Below, one piece after another: positions 15,639 to 24,776 of a stretch of 27,826 bases of DNA; the first letter of the stretch is position 1; each line of letters begins with the position of its first letter. The translations under genes and the position numbers were made by a program. Location of the stretch: positions 111,965-139,790 of the forward strand of contig DHJA01000093.1 of assembly GCA_002404095.1 (NCBI GenBank). Direction: 5' to 3'. The notes beneath the pieces are model-generated. The model was given only the letters and a program-made list of their open reading frames with translations. It did no database searches and was not told where the DNA came from. Source of the stretch: Planctomycetaceae bacterium UBA4732. Its GTDB lineage: Bacteria; Planctomycetota; Planctomycetia; Gemmatales; Gemmataceae.

Positions 15639-18600
15639 ATGGACACGCTCCGAGGGACGGCCGACGACCTGGCGCGGACGCTTGCGTTCGTGCGCGACGC
15701 ATTTGCCAAGTGGCGTGAGAAGGGCGTGATTCGTGGCGAGGAGTACGACCTCATCGACGCGACTTATAAGGATCTCAAACAACAAACCGATTCCGGAAGG
15801 ACAGCGGCGAACCCTCTCGCGCTGCCGTCGTCCGAGATGTGCTGGAGCTGTAAAGCGCCTGTCGGCGCGACCCATTACTGCGGCGCCTGCGGCGCGCCCG
15901 CCCACACGGAAGCCGTGGACCAACTTCGCTATCTCGTCTGCCTTTGCCATGAGATCAAGAAACATGAACAGGCCGGCCGGCTCGACCTGTCGGCGGCCCA
16001 CGGCTGCCTCGCCGACGCCAACGGCCGTATCGCCGCCCTGCGCCGCAAGCTAGACCGACAGCGCGCCCCGTCCGCCATTCCCGTGGGCGCGCCCGCGAAG
16101 TCGTCCGCCGAACTCTTCACCGAAGCGCCGCCCCCATCGCCCGAGGGACGCGGGCCAACCATCCCCGCGCCCCGTCGCAACTTCCTGGAAATGCTGCTCG
16201 ACCCGCGCAGCATTCAATGGCTGCTGGCGTCCGGCGCCGCGGTGCTGGTTCTGGGCGTGGTCATCTGGCTGGCGGCGTCGGGCCTGTTTGATTACCCCAT
16301 CTTCACGGCCGTGGTTATGGCCGTCGGCAACGCCCTTCTACTGGCCGGCGGCTGGGCATTGATCCGCTTCACTCGCTATCAATTGGCCGGCCGAGCCGTC
16401 ACGCTTCTCGCCTGCTTGCTGATGCCTCTGAATCTCTGGTTCTATGACCATCAAGGTCTGATAACGATCGCAGAAGGCGGCCATCTCTGGTTAGCCGCTC
16501 TAGTCTGTTGTGTGCTATACGCGGTTTCTGCTTCGCTGCTGCGCGACCCCATGCTCGTCTTCGTCTTCGTGGGCGGCGTCGCGCTGACGGGCCTACTCCT
16601 GCTGGCCGATCATTTGGTGGAACATTTCTGGGAAGCGTCGGCGCCGGCGGTGTTTCTCGTCGGCCTCGGCCTCGCCTGCATCCACGTCGAACGCGCGTTC
16701 CTGGAAGATGAGGGCCCGTTTAGCCGAAAACGGTTCGGACTGCCGTTCTTCTGGTCCGGTCAAGCTGTGCTGGCCGCCGGCCTACTGCTCGTCCTCGGCG
16801 CCCAGCTGACCGGGACGCTATTGCTATTTGACACCTCTTTCAACGAGTTTTATTACAAAACATTCGATACGCTCGAAACATTCAAATTCGTAAACCGCCC
16901 CGACCTCGTGACCAGCGTCGGCGGCCAGCTGCTGGCCCTGGCCCTCGTCGCGGCCGGAACCTACGCCTACGTCTACTCCGATCTGGTGGTGCGCAAGGTC
17001 GGCATATACATCCACCTTGCGGTGATCGGCTTTCTCTGGGCGGAAGTGCTGCTGCTCAACCTGGCTTTTCAGAAATTGCCCGACCTGCCGCACATTGAGG
17101 CGTACATCGTCGCGCTGGCGTTAACGGGCTTGGCGGCTAATTTCGCCCTGACCGCTCTTTTGCCTCCCGCATCCCTACTGCGACGGACGGGGCCGGCCCT
17201 CGCCCTGGGTCTGTGCGTCGTGCCGCTCCTCCTGGGAATAATGTTGCATATCCGGGCGGTCGCGCTGCCGGCTTGGGACCGTTGGCATCACCCTCTCGGC
17301 TGGTCCTATGTCGCGGCGATGGCGGTAACGGCCGTCGCCTGTCGCGTCGGGGCTTTCCTGCACCGGGCCGAACGGCCGTGGCTGGCGACGGTCTACCTTT
17401 TCGGTTCGGCCGGGGCGGTGCTGCTCGGGGCGGCCGGCCTGCTGCGGACGCTGAATCCCGATATGCCGTGGGAACAACAGGCGCCGTTGTTGATGCTCAT
17501 TCCGCTGGCTTATCTCATCGCGTCCCGCCTTTATCGCGGCCGGCCCACGGAGACGGCAGTCGTCTGGGCGGCCCACGCGGGCACGGTGATCCTCCTCGTT
17601 TCGTGCTTGGATACGGCCTTCCAGGGCTTCGCCTTGCAACAAGGCCAACTGCTGAACCTGCTGCTGGCGGCGTTCTTCGCCGAAGCGGCTCTGTTTTATC
17701 TCCTGGCGGCGATCTGGCGCGACCGCGAGTTCGCCGTCTACGCCTGCACGGCCGCGGCGGCCGCCGCCGTGTGGCAGATTCTGACGTTCTACAAGCTGGA
17801 GCCGGAATACTACATCGGCGCTTTCGCCATCCTGGGCCTGCTCTTGCTGGTGGCCTATCGGTTCGCCGCCCTGGAAAAAGGGGCGACCATCGGGCTGGGC
17901 CGCGCGGCCTTCCAGTCGGCCAACGCCCTGTTGTCCCTAGCTGCGGTCGCGGGGGCGCTGTTGTCCCTGTCCGCCTTGGCCGGTAAACAGATTGATCTCG
18001 GACGCTATGTGGGGTTGGATACGGTGCTAACGGCGACCAGCGCCGCGGCGCTGTTCCTCGTCCGGCACGCCAACTGGCGCCGCTGGTATCTCTTGGCCGC
18101 AGTCGGCAACGGCGCCCTGACCATTTTGGTGCTGCTGGTTCAAGCCGACCTAAGCGGATGGCAGAAATTGGAATTGATCTGCCTCGTGATAGGGGCGGCG
18201 CTGCTGATTGCTTCTCACTTGGGCTGGTACCGCGAGCAAGAGCGCGAGAACGACCTTGTCAGTTTCGGCCTGTTTCTCGGCAGTATGCTTGTCGGCGTGC
18301 CACTGACTTACGCGGTGCTGTACTGCCGGTTTGCCGTCCCGCACGCTGACCAATTTGACACATTCCACACGCTAAACGAAGTGGGCATGTTGGCGGCGGG
18401 GCTACTGCTGCTGGGCGCCGGCGCCGTAATGCACATCAAATCCACAACGGTGACTGGCGCCGTCATATTGGTGCTTTACGTGCTGACTCTCGTGGCGTTC
18501 CTACGGCTGCCGAAAGTGCTGCAACAGATGGCGGTCTACCTGATGATCGGCGGCGGCCTGTTGTTCGGGGTGGCCTTGGTGCTGGCCTTCTACCGCGACC

Positions 18601-18668
18601 GGCTGCTGACACTGCCGGCTCGGATCAAGCACCATGAAGGAGTGTTTCGCGTTCTGAATTGGCGCTAA
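15639..18668 (+). CDS. Giant polytopic membrane protein with N-terminal zinc-ribbon-like motif
   Basis: 1,009 residues from the ATG at 15639 (TGAGG six bases upstream). The ATG at 15627 and GTG at 15546 are in-frame alternatives. Residues 1-60 are helical and charged. CWSC (68-71) and CGAC (81-84) form a probable Cys4 zinc ribbon. A charged, Pro-rich segment runs to about 180. From there to the C-terminus the chain is almost wholly hydrophobic, with roughly 25 probable membrane helices and short loops. Overall shape is like DUF2157/DUF2339-type large membrane proteins, but I cannot assign a family. The gene begins 117 bases after the kinase on the same strand, so co-transcription is possible. 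Function unknown: transport, cell-envelope or signalling roles are all open. Confidence 0.82.
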   Translation: MDTLRGTADDLARTLAFVRDAFAKWREKGVIRGEEYDLIDATYKDLKQQTDSGRTAANPLALPSSEMCWSCKAPVGATHYCGACGAPAHTEAVDQLRYLVCLCHEIKKHEQAGRLDLSAAHGCLADANGRIAALRRKLDRQRAPSAIPVGAPAKSSAELFTEAPPPSPEGRGPTIPAPRRNFLEMLLDPRSIQWLLASGAAVLVLGVVIWLAASGLFDYPIFTAVVMAVGNALLLAGGWALIRFTRYQLAGRAVTLLACLLMPLNLWFYDHQGLITIAEGGHLWLAALVCCVLYAVSASLLRDPMLVFVFVGGVALTGLLLLADHLVEHFWEASAPAVFLVGLGLACIHVERAFLEDEGPFSRKRFGLPFFWSGQAVLAAGLLLVLGAQLTGTLLLFDTSFNEFYYKTFDTLETFKFVNRPDLVTSVGGQLLALALVAAGTYAYVYSDLVVRKVGIYIHLAVIGFLWAEVLLLNLAFQKLPDLPHIEAYIVALALTGLAANFALTALLPPASLLRRTGPALALGLCVVPLLLGIMLHIRAVALPAWDRWHHPLGWSYVAAMAVTAVACRVGAFLHRAERPWLATVYLFGSAGAVLLGAAGLLRTLNPDMPWEQQAPLLMLIPLAYLIASRLYRGRPTETAVVWAAHAGTVILLVSCLDTAFQGFALQQGQLLNLLLAAFFAEAALFYLLAAIWRDREFAVYACTAAAAAAVWQILTFYKLEPEYYIGAFAILGLLLLVAYRFAALEKGATIGLGRAAFQSANALLSLAAVAGALLSLSALAGKQIDLGRYVGLDTVLTATSAAALFLVRHANWRRWYLLAAVGNGALTILVLLVQADLSGWQKLELICLVIGAALLIASHLGWYREQERENDLVSFGLFLGSMLVGVPLTYAVLYCRFAVPHADQFDTFHTLNEVGMLAAGLLLLGAGAVMHIKSTTVTGAVILVLYVLTLVAFLRLPKVLQQMAVYLMIGGGLLFGVALVLAFYRDRLLTLPARIKHHEGVFRVLNWR

Positions 18669-18765
18669 TGGGCTAATGGCGCCGCGATGCCAGCGGGACG
18701 ATCAACTCGTTACGGACCTCAGCAGCCGGCTCACGCGGATAGAGGCGTTGAAGCTCGACGAACCT

Positions 18766-21700
18766 TTATTCGCGTGGCCGGTCGGCTGCGGCGTCTTGTT
18801 CGCCGCCCGGTCCCGGCGGATGGCGGAACTCCTCCAGTAAATCCATCACATCCTGTTGTTCCTTACGAACATCCTGTAACTCGCCTTTTTCCTTATCGCC
18901 GTACTTCGACGGATCGGGGTGGTCCTTCTGCAACGCGGCCGTGCGGTCGTTCACTTCCTTCTGCATCGTCCGCAGCACCTTGAGTTGCGCCACCGGCGGA
19001 ACAGAATCAGCCTGACCGCCGGCGTCGCCGCCCTGTCCGCCTTGACCACTCTTGCCGCCCGGCCGCGTTAGGCCGGCGTCGTCCGACTTCAGCGCGTTCA
19101 GCACCAAATCCAGCCGGTGCAACGCTTCTTGCTGCGCGCGGATCACCTCGTCCTCGACACCGGCGCCGTCGGGCTTACGACCCGTATCCAGCCGGGCCGC
19201 CGCGTCCGCCATCGACTCGGCCGAGCGCATCATCAGCCGCAAAAACACCGGCGTGTCGGCCAACTCCTTGCGAGCCAGCGCTTCCGTCTCGTCGCCGAGA
19301 CCCTTCTGCGCGCCCGAAAGACCGCTCATGCTGACCAGAAGTCTACGCGAGCGCTCCTTGTTCGCCTTCAACTCGTCGCGGATGCGGACGGCTTCCTCGT
19401 TCAAACTTTCCTGACGCTCCTTCAAACGCTGCACCTCCTCGGCGATACGTGCTTGCTGTTCACGACTTAATTGATCTTCCGTATCCTCTTTGGCCTGATC
19501 CACCTCGTCGCGCGCCTCGGCGAGGCGGTCCAATGCGGCGTCTTCGTCCTCCGGCTTCTGGCGATTCTCCAGCCGCGCGCCCGCTTGATCCATTGCCTCG
19601 CCGGCTTGCGCCGCGGAACGGCCGGCGCGGTCGGCGCCCATGCGCGTTAGCTGCTCCGCCAGGTCTTTCGCCTTTTGCGCGAGAGCCTTCTGCTTCTTGC
19701 CGAGACGCGCTAATTCCTCCTTGTCGTTAGCCTTCTCGGCGTCCTTGATCTGCTTCTGCAATTCGTCCTGGTCCTTACCCAGCGCTTCCAGTTCCTTCTG
19801 CTTTTCCGCCAGCTTTTTGGCGAGCCGGTCCAAGTCGTCCTCGCGCCGCTCCTCAAAGCCCTTAATCATTTTCTGCAACTCGTCGGCCGCGGCCTTCTGC
19901 TCGGCCCGCGCCTCGCTGAGCTGATTTTTATCCAACCCCTCCCCGGCGTTTTTCATGTGACCGTCGAGGTTGCCTTCCGCCGCCTTATCGTGGGCGTTCT
20001 TCAGATCGCGCGCGCCTTCGGGGTCTTTGGCCGCGCGTTCCTCCGCCATGCGATTCATCTTGCCGAGAAGCTGGTTGGTCCGCTCCTCAAGCCGTCGCTG
20101 GCTGTCGGCGGACTCGTCCAACTCGGCCTGTTGCGCGGGCGTTAACTCGCTGGTTTCCTTACCCAACAGCTTGTTTTTCAACTCCTCGGTGCGGGCCAGT
20201 AATTTACGCTGCTCCTGCAAGATGCGACCGGCCTCGCCCTTAACCTCGCGCGAACTGCTCCATGGCTCCATTTGCGTGAGCAGATCGGTCAAGGTCTTTT
20301 CCACTTCTTCCTGCATCTCACGGGCCTGCGCCACCGCTTGACGCGGCGCGGCGGCCGGCGCCTTCTCGTTGGCGTCGTCCCGCTCGCGCGCCGCCTCTTT
20401 CCGCAGGGCCGACGCTTTACGCCGCAGGTCGTCGGCCTCCTTACGGCCGGCCGCCGACTCGTCGCGCAGTCGCGCCTTCTCGGCCGCGTTGGTACTGTCC
20501 TCGGCGCGACGTTCCGCCCAGTCGGCAGCGGCGGATCGCGCTTGCGCGTCCTGCTCCATTTCGCGGGCCTGGCGCTCGAGGTCGCGGGCCTGCTCCTCCT
20601 TCAACGCCTTACGCTGTTCTTTATTTTTCGGATCGAGCAACTCCGCTTCCTTCAGAGCCGCCGTCAGGCGCGGGTCGATCTGCCGCAATTCGTTGTCTGC
20701 CAGCCGCTCCAATTCCCGTTGCACACGCTCCATACGGTCGCGCGCGGGCGAAGTCCGCATGTCGTTGGCGCGCAGCGATTCCAAGATACGCGCCGCCTGC
20801 GCGCGTACGCCCTCTTTATTGTCGCCGACGCCTTCCTGAATCTCCTTTTGAAGCTGCTGCGCCTGTCGCAGTTCGTCGTCAATCTCTTTTTGGAGTTTTT
20901 CGATCTCTTCACGCTGCTTTTTCGCGTCGGCGCTCTGATCGACTTCCTTCGGCTGAATCTTCTCCACGCGCCGGAGACGATGCTCGGCCTCCTCCGCGTG
21001 TCGTTGAGCCTCGCGTTCCTTCTCGCGCAGCCGCAACAATTTTTGCTGTACATCGGCCTGCTCTTGGTTAAGCGTCAGGTCGAATTCGTCGCGGTCGATG
21101 ATGCGAATCTCGACGGCGGAACTGCGGCCCGGTTCCTTGAACGGCGAACCGTCGTCCCAATCGTCGGCGCACGCTTGCAGCGATACCACGTCGCCAGCGC
21201 GCAGGCTGCCGCCGTCGGGACGACGCAGAGACGCCAGCGCCAACGTCCGCCGGAACTCCAAGCGCGTCGGCCGCAGCTGCGGCGCGGCGCCCGCCACTGC
21301 CGGTCCCATAAGCGGCGCCAACACACCGTTGATGGCCGATTCGGCGTCGTGCAGAAGCAGCCGCTGCGGCGGCCGGTCGAGCTGCAAGCGGTATTCCAGG
21401 AACACCGAGCGCAGGCCGTAGAGCGGGTCTTCCGCCGTCACTTGCAACGGCAGTTCCGCGTTCGGCAAGACGTTTAGCACGTCGCGCGTCTTCGATGGCC
21501 GTTCGAGTTGCACCGTGGGCGCCGGGTCGTCGCGCAGGCGCAGGTCGAAGAGTCGGTTATTGCCCAGGCCGGTTTCGTCCTCGAAGTGCAGCGCGTACAC
21601 GCCCGACACGCGCGGCAGGAAACGCACAGTGAATAATCGGCGATCCCCATCCAACACAGCGTCGATGCGGCCCCAGACCGCGTTGCTCGCCGCCGACAGC

Positions 21701-22848
21701 GACAACATGCTGGTCAAGTCCCAGGCGCCGAGGGGTACCAGATACGAAGCGGAAGTCAGAGATTTCGGCTCCGGCAAATACGCAATCCAGGCGGCGCCAA
21801 GCTCGCGGTCGGCGGCGGCCCGCAGCACCACGAACGTGCCGACGGGGGCGTCAATGTTGCCAACGCCGGGCGTTTGCGTCTGCGGCGAAGGCAAGCCGGT
21901 GTAGCGGGGAAAGGTGAACTGTAATTGCGGCGACGGCAATTTGCCGAGCGAAGTCAGCACGGGCGGCGGCAATACTTGGACCTCGTATTCCTTACTCACG
22001 GCGTCGTTGGCGCGCACCTGGAAATGGAAGGTACGCTGCACCTTGCCCGGTTCCAGACGCAGCGTCAGCGTTCCCTTCTTGGCGCCGTCCGGCTTCACGT
22101 CGATCGGGTACTCCACGGCCGGGAATCCCTCGATGCGAACGACGACCAAAGCTTTAGGCGGCACGACGCCGCGCACCCGGCCGTGGACCTCGAAGGCTTC
22201 GTTGCGGCCGATGCGTTCGCGCGGCGCGTCCAGTTCCAGCACTGTTTGCGGGGGCAAATCGCGGTTATTGAAGGGATCGACCAGCCGCACCAGGGCGCTG
22301 AGGGCGGCGGCCGGGAAGAACAGCGCCAGAACGACGGCGCCGGCGGTGGCAAGCGCCGCCAGGCCGGCGGCGCTGCGCAGGCCGCGGGCGTCCACGATGC
22401 GGTTGAAGTCGCAGCCATTGGCCTTATCGAGTGCCCGTTTCACAGCTTCGCGGCGCAGGCTGGCCGAGTCGCCGGCGGCGGCGGGGGCTTCGAGGAACTG
22501 CACGGTACTGGCAAGGGCGTCGTTAAGAGTCGGGAATCGCTGCTCGATGCGCAGCGCCAACGAAAGGTCGTCGCAGCGCCGCGCCAGGGGCCGAAAGAGG
22601 AAGAACCAAGTGAGGAGGCCGGAGCCGACGAGCCATGCGACGAGGAAGGCGGCCCGCGCCAGGCTGGGCAAGGCGACGGCCGCATCCAGGGCGCCTGCCG
22701 CGACGGCGAGGACCGTAGTGAAGAGCGCGAGCCAACTGACGGCGCGGAGGATAGCCGTGCGGCGCAACCGCCGGCGCAGCGCGGCCAGCCGTTGGCGTAA
22801 GGCGCTCTCGTCGAAAACGGGACGGGCGGCGGGAGCGGTGGACGGCAT
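18766..22848 (-). CDS. Membrane-anchored giant coiled-coil protein (DUF4175-like)
   Basis: 1,360 residues from the ATG at 22848 (GGAG eight bases upstream); the ATG at 22917 would add 23 residues. Two adjacent membrane helices (about 34-58 and 64-86) are followed by a soluble stretch with IEQRFPTLNDALAST, a third hydrophobic segment (about 160-182), and a beta-rich region to about 580. A very long, highly charged Glu/Lys/Arg/Gln/Ala coiled coil then runs to about 1,240. The end is Gly-rich followed by an acidic tail. The N-terminal layout resembles DUF4175-type proteins. Such a protein could span or scaffold the periplasm (inference). It converges with the giant membrane protein gene; the 97-base gap shows no clear terminator. 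The strong antisense open frames here are GC-skew artefacts. Confidence 0.85.
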   Translation of the reverse strand: MPSTAPAARPVFDESALRQRLAALRRRLRRTAILRAVSWLALFTTVLAVAAGALDAAVALPSLARAAFLVAWLVGSGLLTWFFLFRPLARRCDDLSLALRIEQRFPTLNDALASTVQFLEAPAAAGDSASLRREAVKRALDKANGCDFNRIVDARGLRSAAGLAALATAGAVVLALFFPAAALSALVRLVDPFNNRDLPPQTVLELDAPRERIGRNEAFEVHGRVRGVVPPKALVVVRIEGFPAVEYPIDVKPDGAKKGTLTLRLEPGKVQRTFHFQVRANDAVSKEYEVQVLPPPVLTSLGKLPSPQLQFTFPRYTGLPSPQTQTPGVGNIDAPVGTFVVLRAAADRELGAAWIAYLPEPKSLTSASYLVPLGAWDLTSMLSLSAASNAVWGRIDAVLDGDRRLFTVRFLPRVSGVYALHFEDETGLGNNRLFDLRLRDDPAPTVQLERPSKTRDVLNVLPNAELPLQVTAEDPLYGLRSVFLEYRLQLDRPPQRLLLHDAESAINGVLAPLMGPAVAGAAPQLRPTRLEFRRTLALASLRRPDGGSLRAGDVVSLQACADDWDDGSPFKEPGRSSAVEIRIIDRDEFDLTLNQEQADVQQKLLRLREKEREAQRHAEEAEHRLRRVEKIQPKEVDQSADAKKQREEIEKLQKEIDDELRQAQQLQKEIQEGVGDNKEGVRAQAARILESLRANDMRTSPARDRMERVQRELERLADNELRQIDPRLTAALKEAELLDPKNKEQRKALKEEQARDLERQAREMEQDAQARSAAADWAERRAEDSTNAAEKARLRDESAAGRKEADDLRRKASALRKEAARERDDANEKAPAAAPRQAVAQAREMQEEVEKTLTDLLTQMEPWSSSREVKGEAGRILQEQRKLLARTEELKNKLLGKETSELTPAQQAELDESADSQRRLEERTNQLLGKMNRMAEERAAKDPEGARDLKNAHDKAAEGNLDGHMKNAGEGLDKNQLSEARAEQKAAADELQKMIKGFEERREDDLDRLAKKLAEKQKELEALGKDQDELQKQIKDAEKANDKEELARLGKKQKALAQKAKDLAEQLTRMGADRAGRSAAQAGEAMDQAGARLENRQKPEDEDAALDRLAEARDEVDQAKEDTEDQLSREQQARIAEEVQRLKERQESLNEEAVRIRDELKANKERSRRLLVSMSGLSGAQKGLGDETEALARKELADTPVFLRLMMRSAESMADAAARLDTGRKPDGAGVEDEVIRAQQEALHRLDLVLNALKSDDAGLTRPGGKSGQGGQGGDAGGQADSVPPVAQLKVLRTMQKEVNDRTAALQKDHPDPSKYGDKEKGELQDVRKEQQDVMDLLEEFRHPPGPGGEQDAAADRPRE

Positions 22849-23109
22849 CGCGGGGTCTCCCATCAGGGACTCGTCGCGGCGATTGCTGGCGCGGTCTTCA
22901 AGACTCGCCTTCCTCATGAGGATAACAGGCGCTGCCGACAGGTGAAAGTGGATAACGGTTTGGTGCGGACAGGAAAAGAAGAAATGGTTTGCGAACTCGC
23001 GGCTGAACTTCGTTGCCGGGTAACCCGATCTCTGATTTCACCTCATGGGCAGACCGGGCACACGGAATCCGCGACGTCTCAATCGGATTGCGGCGGTCGG
23101 CTAGGCAAT

Positions 23110-23847
23110 CTATTCAGGATTGAAGGCCAACACGACACAGGTGACGTTGTCCTTCGACCCGCGTTGCAGAGCCGATTCGACCATATGGTCGGCCCATTCT
23201 TGCGGATGACGGAAGCGGACGGCCCCTTCGCGCAGGTCGGTTTCCGTCAGATAATTGGTGAGGCCGTCGCTTCCCATCACCAGACGGTCGCCGGCCTCCG
23301 GAGTGAGCGGCCGCACTTCCGCGCCGTCGGTCATCTCGATGCATCCCAAGAACCTATACAGAACGTTGCGCCAGGGACTTTGCTTGGCCTGATCGGGCGT
23401 CAGAGTACCGTTGCGGGCCAGTGCTTCCGCGACCGTGTGATCGACGGTAAGTTGTTCGACGCGATCGCCGCTTACCCAATAAGCCCGACTGTCGCCGACG
23501 CTGGCCACATAGACTTGGTCGTCTTGACGCACGGCCAGCACGGCGGTCGTGCCCATGCGTCGGCCGGTATTCTGGGCCGCGCCGGCGCTGATGATGGCTT
23601 GGTTGGCTTCGGCCAAGGCGCGTTGGACGGCATGGCTGGCGTCGTCGCGCGCCGCCAGCCGATCGTTCAGCACGCGCGGAATGATGTCCGCGGCCATGCC
23701 GCTGGCCTGTTCGCCGCAATCCTGACCGCCCATGCCGTCGGCGACGAGGAAAACGCGGCCCTCCGAGTCGGCCACGTAGCGGTCTTCATTATTCGACCGC
23801 AAACCCTGGGCGCTACGGGCGCCGACCTGAATCACGAATTCCGCCAT
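23110..23847 (-). CDS. PP2C-family Ser/Thr protein phosphatase
   Basis: 245 residues from the ATG at 23847 (GGAG six bases upstream); the extension to 23877 is not needed. It removes phosphate from Ser/Thr using two metal ions. All main PPM motifs are present: RSNNEDRY (metal Asp22), LVADGMGGQDCGEQAS (Asp37, Gly38), SVGDSRAYW, MGSDGLTNYL and KDNVTCVVL at the C-terminus. Length is standard for stand-alone bacterial PP2C enzymes (about 240-255), and no membrane segment is seen. It lies 261 bases from the coiled-coil gene on the same strand, with nothing recognisable in the gap. A kinase of the matching class is encoded about 8 kb away, so it may counteract it (inference). Confidence 0.94.
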   Translation of the reverse strand: MAEFVIQVGARSAQGLRSNNEDRYVADSEGRVFLVADGMGGQDCGEQASGMAADIIPRVLNDRLAARDDASHAVQRALAEANQAIISAGAAQNTGRRMGTTAVLAVRQDDQVYVASVGDSRAYWVSGDRVEQLTVDHTVAEALARNGTLTPDQAKQSPWRNVLYRFLGCIEMTDGAEVRPLTPEAGDRLVMGSDGLTNYLTETDLREGAVRFRHPQEWADHMVESALQRGSKDNVTCVVLAFNPE

Positions 23848-24071
23848 GATGAACTCCGCCGAGACCGTTCTTCCCACCCTACCACTTCAATTCTACACCG
23901 CGTCGGCCGTGCCGGCGCAAGGATACGAAGCATAACGAATCAAGGTTTTTCGCAATAATGTTGGAAGATTCCGGCGCGTGGAGAGGTAACATTTGTCGAG
24001 GCTGGCCGCGGGGCTCCGGCTTGCGCCTAATATAAGATATGTAAGGAAGATTCCGTGGAGGAGTGGACAAC

Positions 24072-24776
24072 ATGCCGTCGCTGCGTCAGCGCCGCCGAGT
24101 GCCAGAGATCATGGACCAGCCAGACTTGGCCCCCGCGCGGCACATTGGCGCTTTGCGCGGGTTGGCGCGAGTCAACTTGTGGAGCGGCAGCGCGGGCATT
24201 TTGTGGCGGCCGCTTGCCGAACTAGCGAGGCGCCTTGGCCGGCCGATTCGAGTTCTCGACGCGGCCTCCGGCGGGGGCGATGTGCCACTGCGGCTATGGC
24301 GCCGCGCCCGCGCCGCCGGACTCGACGTCCATATCGACGGCTGCGACCTCAGCCCTGTGGCCGTTACCTATGCCCAGAGCCAAGCCGCGAATTCCGGGGC
24401 GGACATCCACTATTTCGTGCAAAACGTCCTGCATGGTCCGCCGCTGGCCGGCTACGATGCCGTGACTTGTTCGCTCTTCCTGCACCACCTCGGCGAGGAG
24501 CAGGCGATCGCTTACCTGCGCTGGGCGGCGGCGACGGCGGGCCATCAAGTGCTAGTGAACGACCTCATACGCAGCGGCGTCGGCTTAGCGTTGGCTCACT
24601 TGGCGGGGCGTATCCTCACAACTTCGGACGTCGTCCACGTGGACGGGCCGCGATCCGTCGAAGGCGCGTTCACAAGGGAAGAAGCCCGCGCTTTGGCGGA
24701 ACGGGCCGGATTGCACGGCGCCACGACGGGTTGGCGCTGGCCCTTTCGCTATCTCCTGAAATGGGATCGCAAATGA
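24072..24776 (+). CDS. Class I SAM-dependent methyltransferase (polyketide cluster)
   Basis: 234 residues from the ATG at 24072. GGAGG lies about 10 bases upstream, whereas the GTG at 24063 is too close to that site. It transfers a methyl group from S-adenosylmethionine. Motif I VLDAASGGGD (61-70) and the acidic CDLSP (about 91-95) mark the cofactor site, and SLFLHHLGEEQ is the usual post-motif segment. Soluble, no membrane helix. The next gene overlaps it by four bases (ATGA, 24773-24776), and a type III polyketide synthase follows, so it probably methylates the polyketide or its quinol form. In Streptomyces srsABC the methyltransferase is a membrane type, so this is an analogous, not homologous, arrangement. 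Confidence 0.88.
   Translation: MPSLRQRRRVPEIMDQPDLAPARHIGALRGLARVNLWSGSAGILWRPLAELARRLGRPIRVLDAASGGGDVPLRLWRRARAAGLDVHIDGCDLSPVAVTYAQSQAANSGADIHYFVQNVLHGPPLAGYDAVTCSLFLHHLGEEQAIAYLRWAAATAGHQVLVNDLIRSGVGLALAHLAGRILTTSDVVHVDGPRSVEGAFTREEARALAERAGLHGATTGWRWPFRYLLKWDRK

Noticed and set aside
18669..18765. Terminator between the convergent giant membrane protein and coiled-coil genes
   Set aside because: I looked for a stem with a T-run and found none convincing.
20272..21477. Long + strand open frame (401 codons) opposite the coiled-coil gene
   Set aside because: It is antisense to a protein with consistent coiled-coil composition. Its translation is Leu/Arg/Gln-rich with no recognisable motif, as expected for the reverse strand of Glu/Lys-rich GC-rich DNA.
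21914..22945. + strand open frame (343 codons) opposite the start of the coiled-coil gene
   Set aside because: The product is Arg/Ser/Ala-rich low complexity with no domain, and it lies over the membrane-anchor region of the real gene.
24021..24040. Promoter at TTGCGC...TATAAG upstream of the methyltransferase
   Set aside because: The two boxes are only a few bases apart and no alternative -35 gives 15-19 base spacing. The 224-base divergent gap must hold promoters, but I cannot place them.
23993..24772. Upstream extension of the FAD oxidoreductase frame
   Set aside because: It overlaps the whole methyltransferase gene and is Arg/Pro-rich. The dinucleotide-binding motif begins just after the ATG at 24773.
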